DNA of 64,000 nucleotides, from positions 246,582-310,581 of the forward strand of contig JBCDIZ010000004.1 of assembly GCA_038748365.1 (NCBI GenBank), in the 5' to 3' direction. The translations under genes and the position numbers were made by a program. The notes below the pieces were generated by a model. It made no database searches. It worked only from the letters and a program-made list of their open reading frames with translations, and was not told the DNA's origin. This document shows positions 43,817 to 52,764 of this stretch, piece by piece. This DNA comes from Alterisphingorhabdus sp038748365. GTDB lineage: Bacteria > Pseudomonadota > Alphaproteobacteria > Sphingomonadales > Sphingomonadaceae. How positions within the stretch are numbered: position 1 is the stretch's first letter; every line of letters starts with the position of its first letter.

Positions 43817-44404
43817 ATGAGGAACGCCGTAAAACGGAGCAACAATCGGAATGCGGCGCTGCTCGATGCCGCAGCCGCCCTTTTTGCCAATAAGGGATAT
43901 AAAGAAACAACGATGCGCGATATTGCGCAAGCGGTCGGCATTTTGCCAGGATCAATCTATTATCACTACGGCTCTAAAGACGAACTTCTACTGGCGATTT
44001 ACAGGGCCGGGATGACGCAGTTCATAGATGAGTTTGAAGAGGAAGTCTTTGTTCATAAGACCCCGGCAGCACGATTGCGTGCAGCCATGATTTCCCACAT
44101 CAAATCCGCTACCCGCGAAGACTCCTATAGCCGGGTTATCACACGCGTTTTTCCAAGTCAGGCGTCAAAATATTCAGATGAGCTGAAGCATATCCGGGAC
44201 CGGTATGAAGACCTGTTTCGCGACCTGATTGATGAAGTAGAACTGCCTCCGAGCGTTGACAAAACCCTGCTGCGATTGATGATCATTGGTGCAGGAAACT
44301 ATGCGCAATATTGGTTCACCGAAGGGGATCGCGCCAGCGCAGATGAGATTGGGCAGTCCTTTTTCAATTTCATCTTCGGCAAAGACACGATGCTCAACGA
44401 TTGA
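43817..44404 (+). CDS. TetR family transcriptional regulator
   Basis: A 195-residue repressor. The N-terminal helix-turn-helix spans LLDAAAALFANKGYKETTMRDIAQAVGILPGSIYYHYGSKDELL, followed by an effector domain with VFPSQASKYSDELKHIRDRYEDLFRDL, a TetR_C-type pattern seen in KstR2/fatty-acyl-CoA-responsive regulators. It sits between the amine dehydrogenase cluster and the TonB receptor. Three copies of a dyad (35168, 44574, 48831) around it are its likely operators. An acyl-CoA or CoA-ester ligand is a reasonable guess, not shown. Confidence 0.88.
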   Translation: MRNAVKRSNNRNAALLDAAAALFANKGYKETTMRDIAQAVGILPGSIYYHYGSKDELLLAIYRAGMTQFIDEFEEEVFVHKTPAARLRAAMISHIKSATREDSYSRVITRVFPSQASKYSDELKHIRDRYEDLFRDLIDEVELPPSVDKTLLRLMIIGAGNYAQYWFTEGDRASADEIGQSFFNFIFGKDTMLND

Positions 44405-44573
44405 GGCTCCGTCCCCAGATGTGATCTAACTCATGCGGTTAAGTCACCATAATTCATCATTTTTATGACGCTCCTCATCGCCCTCATTGTGCGATGATTG
44501 CAACATAATTCCCATCAAAATCGGTATTTGAGACAGATTGTATTGCAATTTGTTCTGTTTTGTGATCGATATA

Positions 44574-44591
44574 AACAAACAAACGTTTGGT
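44574..44591. promoter_or_regulatory. Shared operator copy B, upstream of TonB receptor
   Basis: AACAAACAAACGTTTGGT lies 135 bases upstream of the receptor start, in the 322-base gap (44405-44726) after the TetR gene, and contains the perfect palindrome CAAACGTTTG (44580-44589). TATAAA at 44570-44575 overlaps its left edge. It matches copies A and C at 15 of 18 positions each. The rest of the gap shows no ORF. Confidence 0.6.
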
Positions 44592-44726
44592 GAAGATATT
44601 TGCAGCGAAGTCTAAGATGCTGATCTTCATGAAGTGTCCCTCGGACAAACCGGGCTGCTTTCGACAGTAAGCACTGCGCACAGAAGGATGATTCAAAGAA
44701 GTTCATTGGGAGAGAAGGGGATTATG

Positions 44727-47048
44727 ATGACTAAACGCATGAAGCAGCGCCTTTTGGTAGGCGGCCTCAGTCCGCTGGTCGCAGCATTGGCTTTCCCCGC
44801 TTATGCGCAGGACAGCGAAGCAGACGATCAGGCGAGTAGCGAAGATGAGAATGTCATCGTTGTCACCGCGCAGAAGCGGGAACAGGACGTTACCGAGGTT
44901 CCGATCTCCATTGCTGTCCTTGGCGCTGATGCGCTGGAGAAGACAAGCGTCAGGCAGCTTGATGAGATTTCCCAATTCGTGCCCAATGTCGCGATTGGCG
45001 GCGGCAACAATTTTTTCCAGGCGATCAGGATAAGAGGGGTCGGTACCTCGGGCCGCAATATCGGCTTTGATGCGCGTGTCGGCGTTTATGTAGATGGCGT
45101 GTTTCTTGGACAACCTGCTTCGCAGAACACTGACCTTCTCGATCTTGAGCGGGTGGAGGTGATCCGCGGACCGCAGGGCACCCAATTTGGCCGAAACACT
45201 GTGGCGGGAGCGATCAGCCTCGTGACCAGGAAGCCAGTCGACTATGTTGAAGCTGAAGTTATCGGCGAAATCGGGACCGAAGGCCTGAGAAGATTTGGCG
45301 GTGTTATCAATCTGCCTATAGCAGAAGGGCTGGCCGCACGCTTCTCATCGATTGATATCAGACGCGACGGTTTTGGCGACAATCTCAACACTGGCAATGA
45401 TGTTGGCGAGAGGCGGAGTACGTCTCTGCGCGGGCATCTGCAATATGAGCATGACGGCTTCACCGCGCTGCTTTCCGGGGATTATCTCGATTCCAATCAA
45501 CGTGTTTTTACCGGTAGACCGGTCACAGATGTGTTCGGAACCCAGCCAAATCCCGATGGACTTGGGCCATTTGATGTATCCCATACGTTCGACGATTTCC
45601 AACGGCGTGAGATTGCTGGCGGTTCCTTTACTCTTGACGTTCCTATCGGGGATTTCTCGATAAAGTCGATTACCGCCTATCGTGAAACGGATGCGTTTTT
45701 TGCCTTTGATGTTGACCGTTCGGCAGACGATATCATTCGCGTTGATTATCCCGATAGTTTCGACCAGTTCACTCAGGAGATTCAGCTATTCTCACCTGAT
45801 GATGGCCCGCTCCAGTTCGTAGCGGGCGCCTTCTATTATGATGAGCGTGCGGCAACAGATCGTACCGGGACATTCGGTGCAGATATCGATGTATTCTTTG
45901 CAACTGCTGCCCCGGCTGCGCTGCCTCTTGCCCCATTGCTTGTTGGCACCGATGTCGGGCAGTCGGCGACAATCGATACCAATGGCTGGGCACTCTACCT
46001 AAACGGCACCTATGAGATCACGGATCGCCTCACCTTTGGCTTTGGCGCCCGTTATTCGGATGAAACAAAGGAACTGGATTTTGACCTTGTCGGTGACGTC
46101 GTATTTGCTGGCGGCGTTCCTATACCTGTCGCGCCGTTCTTCGGCGTTGCTGTCGGACCTATTGTTGGCGACCAGACAGTGCTCAATTTTCAGGATGAAT
46201 TGAGCTTCACCGACTTTTCTCCAGAGTTCGTCTTATCCTATGATTTTTCTGATTCTTTTCGCGCCTATGTCAAATATTCAGAGAGCTTCAAAAGCGGCGG
46301 CTTCAATGTTGATTTCGTATCCGCTCAACTCCTTGATGAAGGCATCCAGTTTGAGCCCGAAACCGTTCAGGCATGGGAAGCCGGTATTAAGGGACGGATC
46401 GATTCCATTGACCTTCAATACAGCCTGATAGGGTTCATCTCCGAGTTTGAGAATTATCAGCTCAACCAGTTTATCCCGCTCGGCGATGGTACAACCACGA
46501 TTACAATCCGCAACGCGGCTGAGGTATCTTCCCAAGGCATTGAGGCTGACCTGACATGGCAACCGAGTGATGGTCTGGTGGTTACTGCGGCGGCGGCTTA
46601 TACCATCGCTGAGTTCGACTCTTTTCCAGGAGGTTCGAGTGTCCGTAGCCCACTTGGGCCTGGGCAGGATTTGGCCGGGAATGCATTACCATTTGCGCCT
46701 GAATTCAACAGCGCGATAGGGGTGCAATATAACCATGCGATTGATAGTCAGGGTGGTGAACTGTTCGGGCGCGTAGACTGGACCTATTCCGATGGCGCAT
46801 TCTCAACCGAAGACAATGTTGATACGGTTTTCCCGGGTGTTGATATCCCATGGGGACGAATCGACTCGTTCAATCTGGTCAATCTCCGCCTCGGCTATGA
46901 ATCTGAGCGCATGACCATAGCTGTATGGGCAAGAAATCTTTTTGATGATGATTTCATAGTAGGACACGGTGCCGATTTTCTTGGCACCGCAACCGAGACA
47001 CGCGGTGCCCCTCAGACATTCGGGCTCGAAGTAAGACTGCGGATGTAA
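44727..47048 (+). CDS. TonB-dependent outer-membrane receptor (no STN domain)
   Basis: About 773 residues. A signal peptide ends in FPAYAQD, then a TonB-box-like NVIVVTAQKREQDVTEVPISIAVLGADALE, a plug with IRIRGVGTSG and VDGVFLGQ, and a 22-strand barrel ending FGLEVRLRM with the C-terminal aromatic/Met typical of the class. It belongs to the large sphingomonad receptor group that takes up organic compounds as often as iron. Of two adjacent ATGs, the one at 44727 has better spacing to AAGGGG. Shared operator copy B suggests it imports the amine or its precursor handled by the neighbouring enzymes. Confidence 0.9.
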   Translation: MTKRMKQRLLVGGLSPLVAALAFPAYAQDSEADDQASSEDENVIVVTAQKREQDVTEVPISIAVLGADALEKTSVRQLDEISQFVPNVAIGGGNNFFQAIRIRGVGTSGRNIGFDARVGVYVDGVFLGQPASQNTDLLDLERVEVIRGPQGTQFGRNTVAGAISLVTRKPVDYVEAEVIGEIGTEGLRRFGGVINLPIAEGLAARFSSIDIRRDGFGDNLNTGNDVGERRSTSLRGHLQYEHDGFTALLSGDYLDSNQRVFTGRPVTDVFGTQPNPDGLGPFDVSHTFDDFQRREIAGGSFTLDVPIGDFSIKSITAYRETDAFFAFDVDRSADDIIRVDYPDSFDQFTQEIQLFSPDDGPLQFVAGAFYYDERAATDRTGTFGADIDVFFATAAPAALPLAPLLVGTDVGQSATIDTNGWALYLNGTYEITDRLTFGFGARYSDETKELDFDLVGDVVFAGGVPIPVAPFFGVAVGPIVGDQTVLNFQDELSFTDFSPEFVLSYDFSDSFRAYVKYSESFKSGGFNVDFVSAQLLDEGIQFEPETVQAWEAGIKGRIDSIDLQYSLIGFISEFENYQLNQFIPLGDGTTTITIRNAAEVSSQGIEADLTWQPSDGLVVTAAAAYTIAEFDSFPGGSSVRSPLGPGQDLAGNALPFAPEFNSAIGVQYNHAIDSQGGELFGRVDWTYSDGAFSTEDNVDTVFPGVDIPWGRIDSFNLVNLRLGYESERMTIAVWARNLFDDDFIVGHGADFLGTATETRGAPQTFGLEVRLRM

Positions 47049-47143
47049 CGGCTCATCGCTTGTGCAAACTGTGAGGTCCTGAAGGGCCTGACCATCTGTC
47101 AAAGGGCATATGAAAGTCACTTCTGCCCCGCTCAAGTGGAACC

Positions 47144-48424
47144 ATGGACATGCTAATCATAAAAAAGAGTCTGAAACTATCGCTGGCAGCAATGCTGATG
47201 TTGCTACCGGCTACTAGCTGCGTCAGTAATGATGCCAATTATCAATCTGAAGCGATTACGGCTCCCAGCGTACAGCCTGACAAGGCCGAACAGCGTGCAG
47301 CCTGGGCGCAGTCGTTATTTTCCGGGGTTGAGCAATATGACAGTTTCCACCGGGTCTCCGAAATGTTTCCGACATCGATTATGTCAGCCGCATCCGACCC
47401 CTATGACTTTAAGGAAAATTTACGGCTGAAATTGCCGGAGACAGTTGTGAGTCCCGTAGGACAGGTGGACACGGCACAGCTGCTTGCGGAAACCGATACG
47501 GCTGCTCTGATAGTGCTGCATAATGGCGAACTGGTTTATGAAAATTACTGGCTGACCGGCGCTCGGCAGACCCGATGGATTTCCATGTCCATGGCGAAGA
47601 GCGTGACATCGATCGGCGTTGGCATCGCCGTTGACGAAGGGCTGATCGACATTCAGCGTCCGGTCGAAGATTATGTCCCCGAGCTTAAAGGATCAGGCTA
47701 TGAAGGGGCGAGCGTTAAGGATGTCCTGCAAGCCTCTTCCGGCATTGCCTGGAACGAGAATTACTCTGATCCTGAGTCAAGTGTTATCCGTATGCGCGCC
47801 ATCATTGCTGGGGGAGGATCGATGGGCGAACTGGCCGCGTCTATGCAGCGGGAATTCGAGCCAGGCACCAAATTCCGTTATAGCTCAATGGAAACCTTTG
47901 TGCTCGGTATGGTGCTTTCACGCGCAACAGGCGAAAGCGTATCGAGCTATCTCGAACGCAAGCTCTGGCATCCGCTTGGCATGGAGACCGATGCATATTG
48001 GCTGCTCGACAGTGATGGCGCGGAAATGACTCAGTTCGGGCTAAACGCAACTGCGCGCGACTATGCCAAGATTGGTGAGCTTTATCGCCAGAACGGCATG
48101 TGGGAAGGCAAGCAAGTGGTTTCGGCTGAATGGGTAAAGGCCTCCACCACGGCCGATGCGCCTATACGCGAGCCAAAGCCGACCGCGCCGGGATATGGCT
48201 ATCAATGGTGGCTGCCCTATTCTGCGGATGGGGATTTTGTAGCGCTTGGTGTCTATCTGCAGGCCATTTATGTGAATCCTGCCAAGCGGCTGGTGATTGT
48301 CAAATTGTCGGCCTATTCCGATTATGCCACTGATAAGGCACCGCCAGGCGGGTATGCCATTGAGACCTTTTCGCTCTTTAATGCGATTGGGCAGCAATTG
48401 GAGGCAAAGGCTTCAGGGGATTAG
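47144..48424 (+). CDS. Serine hydrolase of the beta-lactamase class C / DD-peptidase fold, lipoprotein
   Basis: A 426-residue exported enzyme. The signal peptide ends LLPATSC (lipobox). The nucleophile motif is S149-M-A-K152, and the second motif Y246-S-S in GTKFRYSSMETF takes the YxN place. The family includes esterases and amide hydrolases (6-aminohexanoate-dimer hydrolase-like), and ARDYAKIGELYRQNG plus GYQWWLP are typical of it. Next to a receptor and an amine dehydrogenase it might release a primary amine from an amide or ester; that is inferred. It is 95 bases after the receptor. Confidence 0.85.
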   Translation: MDMLIIKKSLKLSLAAMLMLLPATSCVSNDANYQSEAITAPSVQPDKAEQRAAWAQSLFSGVEQYDSFHRVSEMFPTSIMSAASDPYDFKENLRLKLPETVVSPVGQVDTAQLLAETDTAALIVLHNGELVYENYWLTGARQTRWISMSMAKSVTSIGVGIAVDEGLIDIQRPVEDYVPELKGSGYEGASVKDVLQASSGIAWNENYSDPESSVIRMRAIIAGGGSMGELAASMQREFEPGTKFRYSSMETFVLGMVLSRATGESVSSYLERKLWHPLGMETDAYWLLDSDGAEMTQFGLNATARDYAKIGELYRQNGMWEGKQVVSAEWVKASTTADAPIREPKPTAPGYGYQWWLPYSADGDFVALGVYLQAIYVNPAKRLVIVKLSAYSDYATDKAPPGGYAIETFSLFNAIGQQLEAKASGD

Positions 48425-48484
48425 TCGTGCGATAACCATGTGATTACCGCCTCCTAACCGCAAAGACTAACCACGACAATTTAG

Positions 48485-48703
48485 ATGCCTCATCAAGATA
48501 GCAAGACATACGGTCCAGACCTCGATTCCGATGCTGCGATAAGTTCGCCATGCAGGAATATCTGCAAGATTAATCGCAATTCCCGTTGGTGCACTGGATG
48601 CGGTCGTACTGCATCTGAAATTGCACGCTGGACAAGCATTTCCCAATCCGAGCGCATGGCAATATTGCAGAAGCTGCCCAAGCGGATGGAGCTATGCAAA
48701 TAA
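48485..48703 (+). CDS. DUF1289 domain small protein
   Basis: A 72-residue protein with the DUF1289 pattern SPCRNICKINRNSRWCTGCGRTASEIARW: four Cys that probably bind a metal ion, plus a GCGRT/EI/W helix. Such proteins are widespread in proteobacteria and often sit near unrelated genes; function unknown. It is 60 bases after the serine hydrolase on the same strand. The 226 bases after it hold operator copy C. Confidence 0.85.
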   Translation: MPHQDSKTYGPDLDSDAAISSPCRNICKINRNSRWCTGCGRTASEIARWTSISQSERMAILQKLPKRMELCK

Positions 48704-48830
48704 GGGCGCCTTGCCCACATATTTCATGCATCCTGACCCTAGCTTTTCTACGCCAAATGCGTTGGATGTCCATCAGGAGAGGCTCAAAATTGTGTCTCAT
48801 ATTCACCCTCTGACTTTCGATATGATTTTT

Positions 48831-48848
48831 ACCAAACAAACACTTGGT
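48831..48848. promoter_or_regulatory. Shared operator copy C, upstream of acyl-CoA dehydrogenase
   Basis: ACCAAACAAACACTTGGT, arms ACCAA/TTGGT, lies 82 bases before the acyl-CoA dehydrogenase ATG. TATGAT (48821-48826) is five bases to its left. Relative to copy A, both arms changed together (ATCAA/TTGAT to ACCAA/TTGGT), the compensatory pattern expected for a dimer-binding site. Confidence 0.65.
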
Positions 48849-48929
48849 TAAATATCGAAAGCGGGCTATTCTTACCAACGTCTCGCCACTCAATCGCGAG
48901 CAAGCCGAAGTCTATGTGCCGGAGTAAAA

Positions 48930-50084
48930 ATGCGACCAATCCCCGCAGCCAATTGGATGACCGAAGACCATCTTTTGTTTCGTGAGAGCGTTAAAAGATT
49001 CTTTGATGAGGAAATTGCGCCCAATGAAACGCAATGGGCCGAAAAAGGCAGCGTTGGCCGCGAACTATGGATTAAGGCTGGCGAAGCCGGCCTTATGGGT
49101 GGTGGTGTACCGGAAGAATTTGGCGGATATGGCGGCGATTTTGGCTTTGACGCTCTGGTGCTCGAAGAGCAGGGAAAGCAAAGCGCGCTGGGCTGGGGCT
49201 TTATCGTCCAGTCTATCGTCAAGCATTACCTGGTTGAATATGGCACTGAGTGGCAGCGCGAGAAATGGCTTCCCGGGCTGGTCTCGGGCGAACTTATTCC
49301 TGCTATAGCGATGACTGAGCCGGGTACAGGTTCTGACCTCAAGGCAATCCGCACCAGAGCAGACAAGCAAGGCGAAGACTACGTCATTAACGGGTCAAAG
49401 ATTTTCATTTCCAATGGCCAATTGGCAGATTTTGTTTTGCTTGCGGCCAAGACAGATATGGATGCGCGTTCGAAAGGCGTCTCGCTTATCTGTGTCGAGA
49501 CAGCGGGGCTTGAAGGCTTCACACGGGGGCGCAATCTCGACAAGCTCGGAATGAAAGCGCAAGACACGTCCGAATTGTTCTTCGACAATGCTGTGGTGCC
49601 GCAGGCCAATCTGCTGGGCCTGGAGGAAGGGCAGGGGTTTTACCAGCTTATGCGCCAGCTGCCCTGGGAACGCTTGGCACTGGCGTTTTGGGCACTTGGC
49701 GCATGTGAAGCCGCGCTGGCGCATACATTGGAATATGTGAGAGGTCGCAAGGCCTTTGGTCAGCGCGTTATGGACTTTCAAAATACGCGCTTCAAGCTTG
49801 CCGAATGTGCCACAAAAATCGCCGTTACCCGAGCCTTTGTTGACCAGTGCATGATGCGTCTGGCGAATGGCGAATTGACCTCGGAAGAAGCTTCAATGGC
49901 GAAATATTGGGCGACTGAAGTCCAAGGCGAAGTCGTCGATGAATGTCTGCAATTGCATGGTGGCTATGGATATATGGCCGAATATCCGATCTCCGGCCTT
50001 TACGCCGATGCACGGATTCAGCGCATCTACGGTGGCACGACAGAAATCATGAAAGAGATGATCGCCCGTTCGCTCGACCGATAG
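48930..50084 (+). CDS. Acyl-CoA dehydrogenase (LCAD/IVD-like active-site type)
   Basis: A 384-residue flavoenzyme that introduces a 2,3 double bond into an acyl-CoA. AIAMTEPGTGSDL binds FAD, and RGRKAFGQRVMDFQ and LQLHGGYGYMAEYPI are family signatures. The C-terminal IYGGTTEIMKE lacks the MCAD-type Glu. Instead Glu247 in LPWERL aligns with the catalytic Glu of isovaleryl- and long-chain acyl-CoA dehydrogenases, suggesting a branched or long substrate. It heads the three-gene run with the MDR oxidoreductase and CoA ligase, behind operator copy C. Confidence 0.92.
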   Translation: MRPIPAANWMTEDHLLFRESVKRFFDEEIAPNETQWAEKGSVGRELWIKAGEAGLMGGGVPEEFGGYGGDFGFDALVLEEQGKQSALGWGFIVQSIVKHYLVEYGTEWQREKWLPGLVSGELIPAIAMTEPGTGSDLKAIRTRADKQGEDYVINGSKIFISNGQLADFVLLAAKTDMDARSKGVSLICVETAGLEGFTRGRNLDKLGMKAQDTSELFFDNAVVPQANLLGLEEGQGFYQLMRQLPWERLALAFWALGACEAALAHTLEYVRGRKAFGQRVMDFQNTRFKLAECATKIAVTRAFVDQCMMRLANGELTSEEASMAKYWATEVQGEVVDECLQLHGGYGYMAEYPISGLYADARIQRIYGGTTEIMKEMIARSLDR

Positions 50085-50141
50085 CGCGAGTATGAGCGGC
50101 ATCGCCACTGCTCATCAGGGCAATGACATAAGGAGCTAGCA

Positions 50142-51086
50142 ATGAAAGGGCTAACTTTCGAGAATGATGCGTTCTCATTCAGGGATGATCTTCCCAAAAA
50201 CAAGCCCGATACTGGCGAGCTGTTGGTAAAGGTTGTCTCGGCCGCGGTGTATCAGGATGACGAGGCGGTTGCGCGCGGTGACCTGGAAGAACTTGCGGGT
50301 CGTCACACGGCTCCTGTTCGCAGCGGCTTTGATTTTGCCGGTATCGTTGAGGAACCAGCCGAAGATTTTGCCAAAGGCGATCGTGTCTTTGGATATGTCG
50401 ATATTATGAATAATGCGCATTGGGCGCATCAGGAATTTGTCCCGATCAGGCCCGATTGCGTTGCGCGTTTTCCGTCCAATCTCAGCTTTGCAGAGGCCGC
50501 GACTATACCCATGGCCGGGATGACGGTGTTGAAAGGCCTGCGAGATGTCGCCTTAGCTGCTCCAGGAGAGACGGTTCTGGTCATCGGCGGTTCGGGCGCT
50601 TTGGGGCCTTTGGCGATACAATTTGCGAAGATATTGGAGCTTGATGTCGCCGCAATGGCTGGTCCGGGCAAAGAGGCGTTGCTGACATCTCTGGGCGCGA
50701 GCCGGGTTTACGATTACCGCGCTACGAAAATGGCAGATATCACCGAGTCGTACGATATCATCCTCGATCTTAGTACCCAATATGCCTTCGCTGATATCAA
50801 GCATTTGCTCTCAGAAAATGGCCGCTTCGTGCCTGCGAACCCCTTCAAATTTCCCGAAGATCTGGCGCCAGACAGCGAGGCGGCCAATCACATCCGCGAG
50901 TTGCTGATCGTCAAAGGGGAAACTGCCGATTTGGATGTGATGGCAGACTGGCTTCAGACCGGCAAAGTCAAGACTTTTGTGGACTCGGTGTTCCCTGCAG
51001 AACGTTTTGCCGAAGCTTTTGCACGGCTTGAGGAACGATCACATTTTGTCGGTCGGGTCATCCTCAATTTTAGCGATCAATCTTAG
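50142..51086 (+). CDS. Zinc-independent MDR oxidoreductase (quinone oxidoreductase-like)
   Basis: A 314-residue medium-chain dehydrogenase/reductase. The N-terminal GroES-like fold has RSGFDFAGIVEEPAEDFAKGDRVFGYVD, followed by a Rossmann domain with VLVIGGSGALGPLAIQFAKILELDV. No structural zinc Cys cluster or catalytic zinc ligands are present, so a quinone or enone reductase-type activity is likely. GGAGCTAGCA precedes the ATG. It lies 57 bases after the acyl-CoA dehydrogenase and probably reduces an alpha,beta-unsaturated intermediate; substrate unknown. Confidence 0.85.
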   Translation: MKGLTFENDAFSFRDDLPKNKPDTGELLVKVVSAAVYQDDEAVARGDLEELAGRHTAPVRSGFDFAGIVEEPAEDFAKGDRVFGYVDIMNNAHWAHQEFVPIRPDCVARFPSNLSFAEAATIPMAGMTVLKGLRDVALAAPGETVLVIGGSGALGPLAIQFAKILELDVAAMAGPGKEALLTSLGASRVYDYRATKMADITESYDIILDLSTQYAFADIKHLLSENGRFVPANPFKFPEDLAPDSEAANHIRELLIVKGETADLDVMADWLQTGKVKTFVDSVFPAERFAEAFARLEERSHFVGRVILNFSDQS

Positions 51087-51162
51087 CCGTAGCGGCGACA
51101 GCAAGACCTCGCAGAAGGGACCCATCTGACGCCAGAATTTATACAAAAGAGAGGATTTGGAC

Positions 51163-52761
51163 ATGGTAATGGCCAATAGCAATGAAGCTTCAAGGCACGA
51201 TGGATTTGACGGACTAACCCAGCCGATCAAGAAAGCCGCCAGCACCAAAGCCGACAAAATCGCGATCCTCTCCTCAGAGCAAAACCGCAGCTGGATAGAA
51301 TTTCAGGATCGCGTGGCGCGTCTGGCCGGTGGCTTCAAACAGATCGGGCTCAAACAGGGCGAGCGGGTCGCGATACTTGCGATGAACTCCTCTACCTATA
51401 CCGAGCTGCTCTATGCTGTGTGGTGGGCTGGCGGTATTGTCGTACCTATCAACATCCGCTGGTCACCGAAGGAAATACTGCATTCTGTCGTTGACTGCGA
51501 AGCGGCATTCCTTTGCGTTGATAAAGCATTTGCAGGTCTCAGCGATACGCTAAAGCCGCAGGCTGCGAGCCTTCGCCACATCATGCATATGGACGATGGA
51601 GGCGGCATCGATGCTTTGCGCATTGAAACGCTCATCACCTCTGCCAGCCCGATTGAGGATCGTGCGCGATCTGGTGAGGATATTGCTGGCATCTATTATA
51701 CCGGAGGCACCACGGGTGTTTCCAAGGGCGTGGTCATTTCACATCAGGCGCAAGTGCACACTGCGCGGGCCATCAAGGTAGCGACGGGCATGGCAGATGA
51801 TGCTGTCTATCTTCATGCGGCTCCGATGTTCCATGCAGGTGATTCCGCAGGCGGTGGAGGCGCGGCGATGGCAGGGGCAACCAATGCCTATATCCCCTCT
51901 TTCACCCCGGAAGGTTTTATTGCCGCCGCGAAGGAATATCAGGTTACGCATACCATGCTCGTCCCGACCATGATCGGCATGCTGCTTGATTCTCCAGACT
52001 TCGATCTTGAAGCACTCGCTTCATTCCAGGCCATATTATATGGCGCTTCCCCCATGCCGGAAGGCATTATCCGCAAATGCCTTGAGCGTTGGCCAACGGT
52101 TTCGCTTATTCAGGGCTATGGCCAGACCGAAAGCCTGCCAATCACCATATTGCCGCACAAATATCATTGTTTTGAGGGTGAATTTGCAGGCAGAACCCGC
52201 TCCGCCGGAGTGCCAGCGCTCGACTGTTCGGTGAAGATCGTCGATGAAAAAGGGGAAAACCTTGCGCCTGGCGAAATCGGCGAGATTGCGGTGCAAAGCC
52301 CTGCAAATATGACCGAATATTGGAAGCAGGTGGAACTGACCAGCCTTGCTGTCCAGGATGGTTGGATCCACACGGGTGATGGCGGCTATATCGACGATGA
52401 TGGGTTTGTATTCATCGTTGACAGGATCAAGGACATGATCGTTACCGGCGCCGAGAATGTCTATTCCGCAGAGGTTGAAAACGCCATCTCAACCCACCCA
52501 GCGGTTGCACAGGTAGCCGTTATCGGCATCCCATCGGACCAATGGGGGGAAAGCGTCCACGCGATCATTGTTACACAGCCTAGCCAGACATGTTCGGAAG
52601 AAGAGATAATAGCGCATTGCCGGGAAAGCATTGCCGGTTACAAGACGCCGCGTAGCGTAGAGTTTCGCACAGAAGCACTTCCTATTTCCGGCGCGGGCAA
52701 GATTATGAAACGTGAATTGCGTGAGCCCTTCTGGTCAGAAAAGGGCAGAAGCATAAGCTGA
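51163..52761 (+). CDS. AMP-forming acyl-CoA synthetase
   Basis: An adenylate-forming ligase of about 532 residues. Core motifs are GIYYTGGTTGVSKGVVISH (P-loop-like A3), GYGQTES (A5), and HTGDGGYIDDDGFVFIVDRIKDMIVTGAENVYSAEVE (A7-A8). The C-terminal Lys in GAGKIMKRELR activates the carboxylate. The ATG at 51163 has AGAGGA seven bases upstream; the longer reading needs a TTG. It would turn a carboxylic acid, for example the acid derived from an amine via its aldehyde, into its CoA ester for the dehydrogenase and mutase enzymes nearby. Specific substrate unknown. Confidence 0.92.
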   Translation: MVMANSNEASRHDGFDGLTQPIKKAASTKADKIAILSSEQNRSWIEFQDRVARLAGGFKQIGLKQGERVAILAMNSSTYTELLYAVWWAGGIVVPINIRWSPKEILHSVVDCEAAFLCVDKAFAGLSDTLKPQAASLRHIMHMDDGGGIDALRIETLITSASPIEDRARSGEDIAGIYYTGGTTGVSKGVVISHQAQVHTARAIKVATGMADDAVYLHAAPMFHAGDSAGGGGAAMAGATNAYIPSFTPEGFIAAAKEYQVTHTMLVPTMIGMLLDSPDFDLEALASFQAILYGASPMPEGIIRKCLERWPTVSLIQGYGQTESLPITILPHKYHCFEGEFAGRTRSAGVPALDCSVKIVDEKGENLAPGEIGEIAVQSPANMTEYWKQVELTSLAVQDGWIHTGDGGYIDDDGFVFIVDRIKDMIVTGAENVYSAEVENAISTHPAVAQVAVIGIPSDQWGESVHAIIVTQPSQTCSEEEIIAHCRESIAGYKTPRSVEFRTEALPISGAGKIMKRELREPFWSEKGRSIS

Positions 52762-52764
52762 TCC

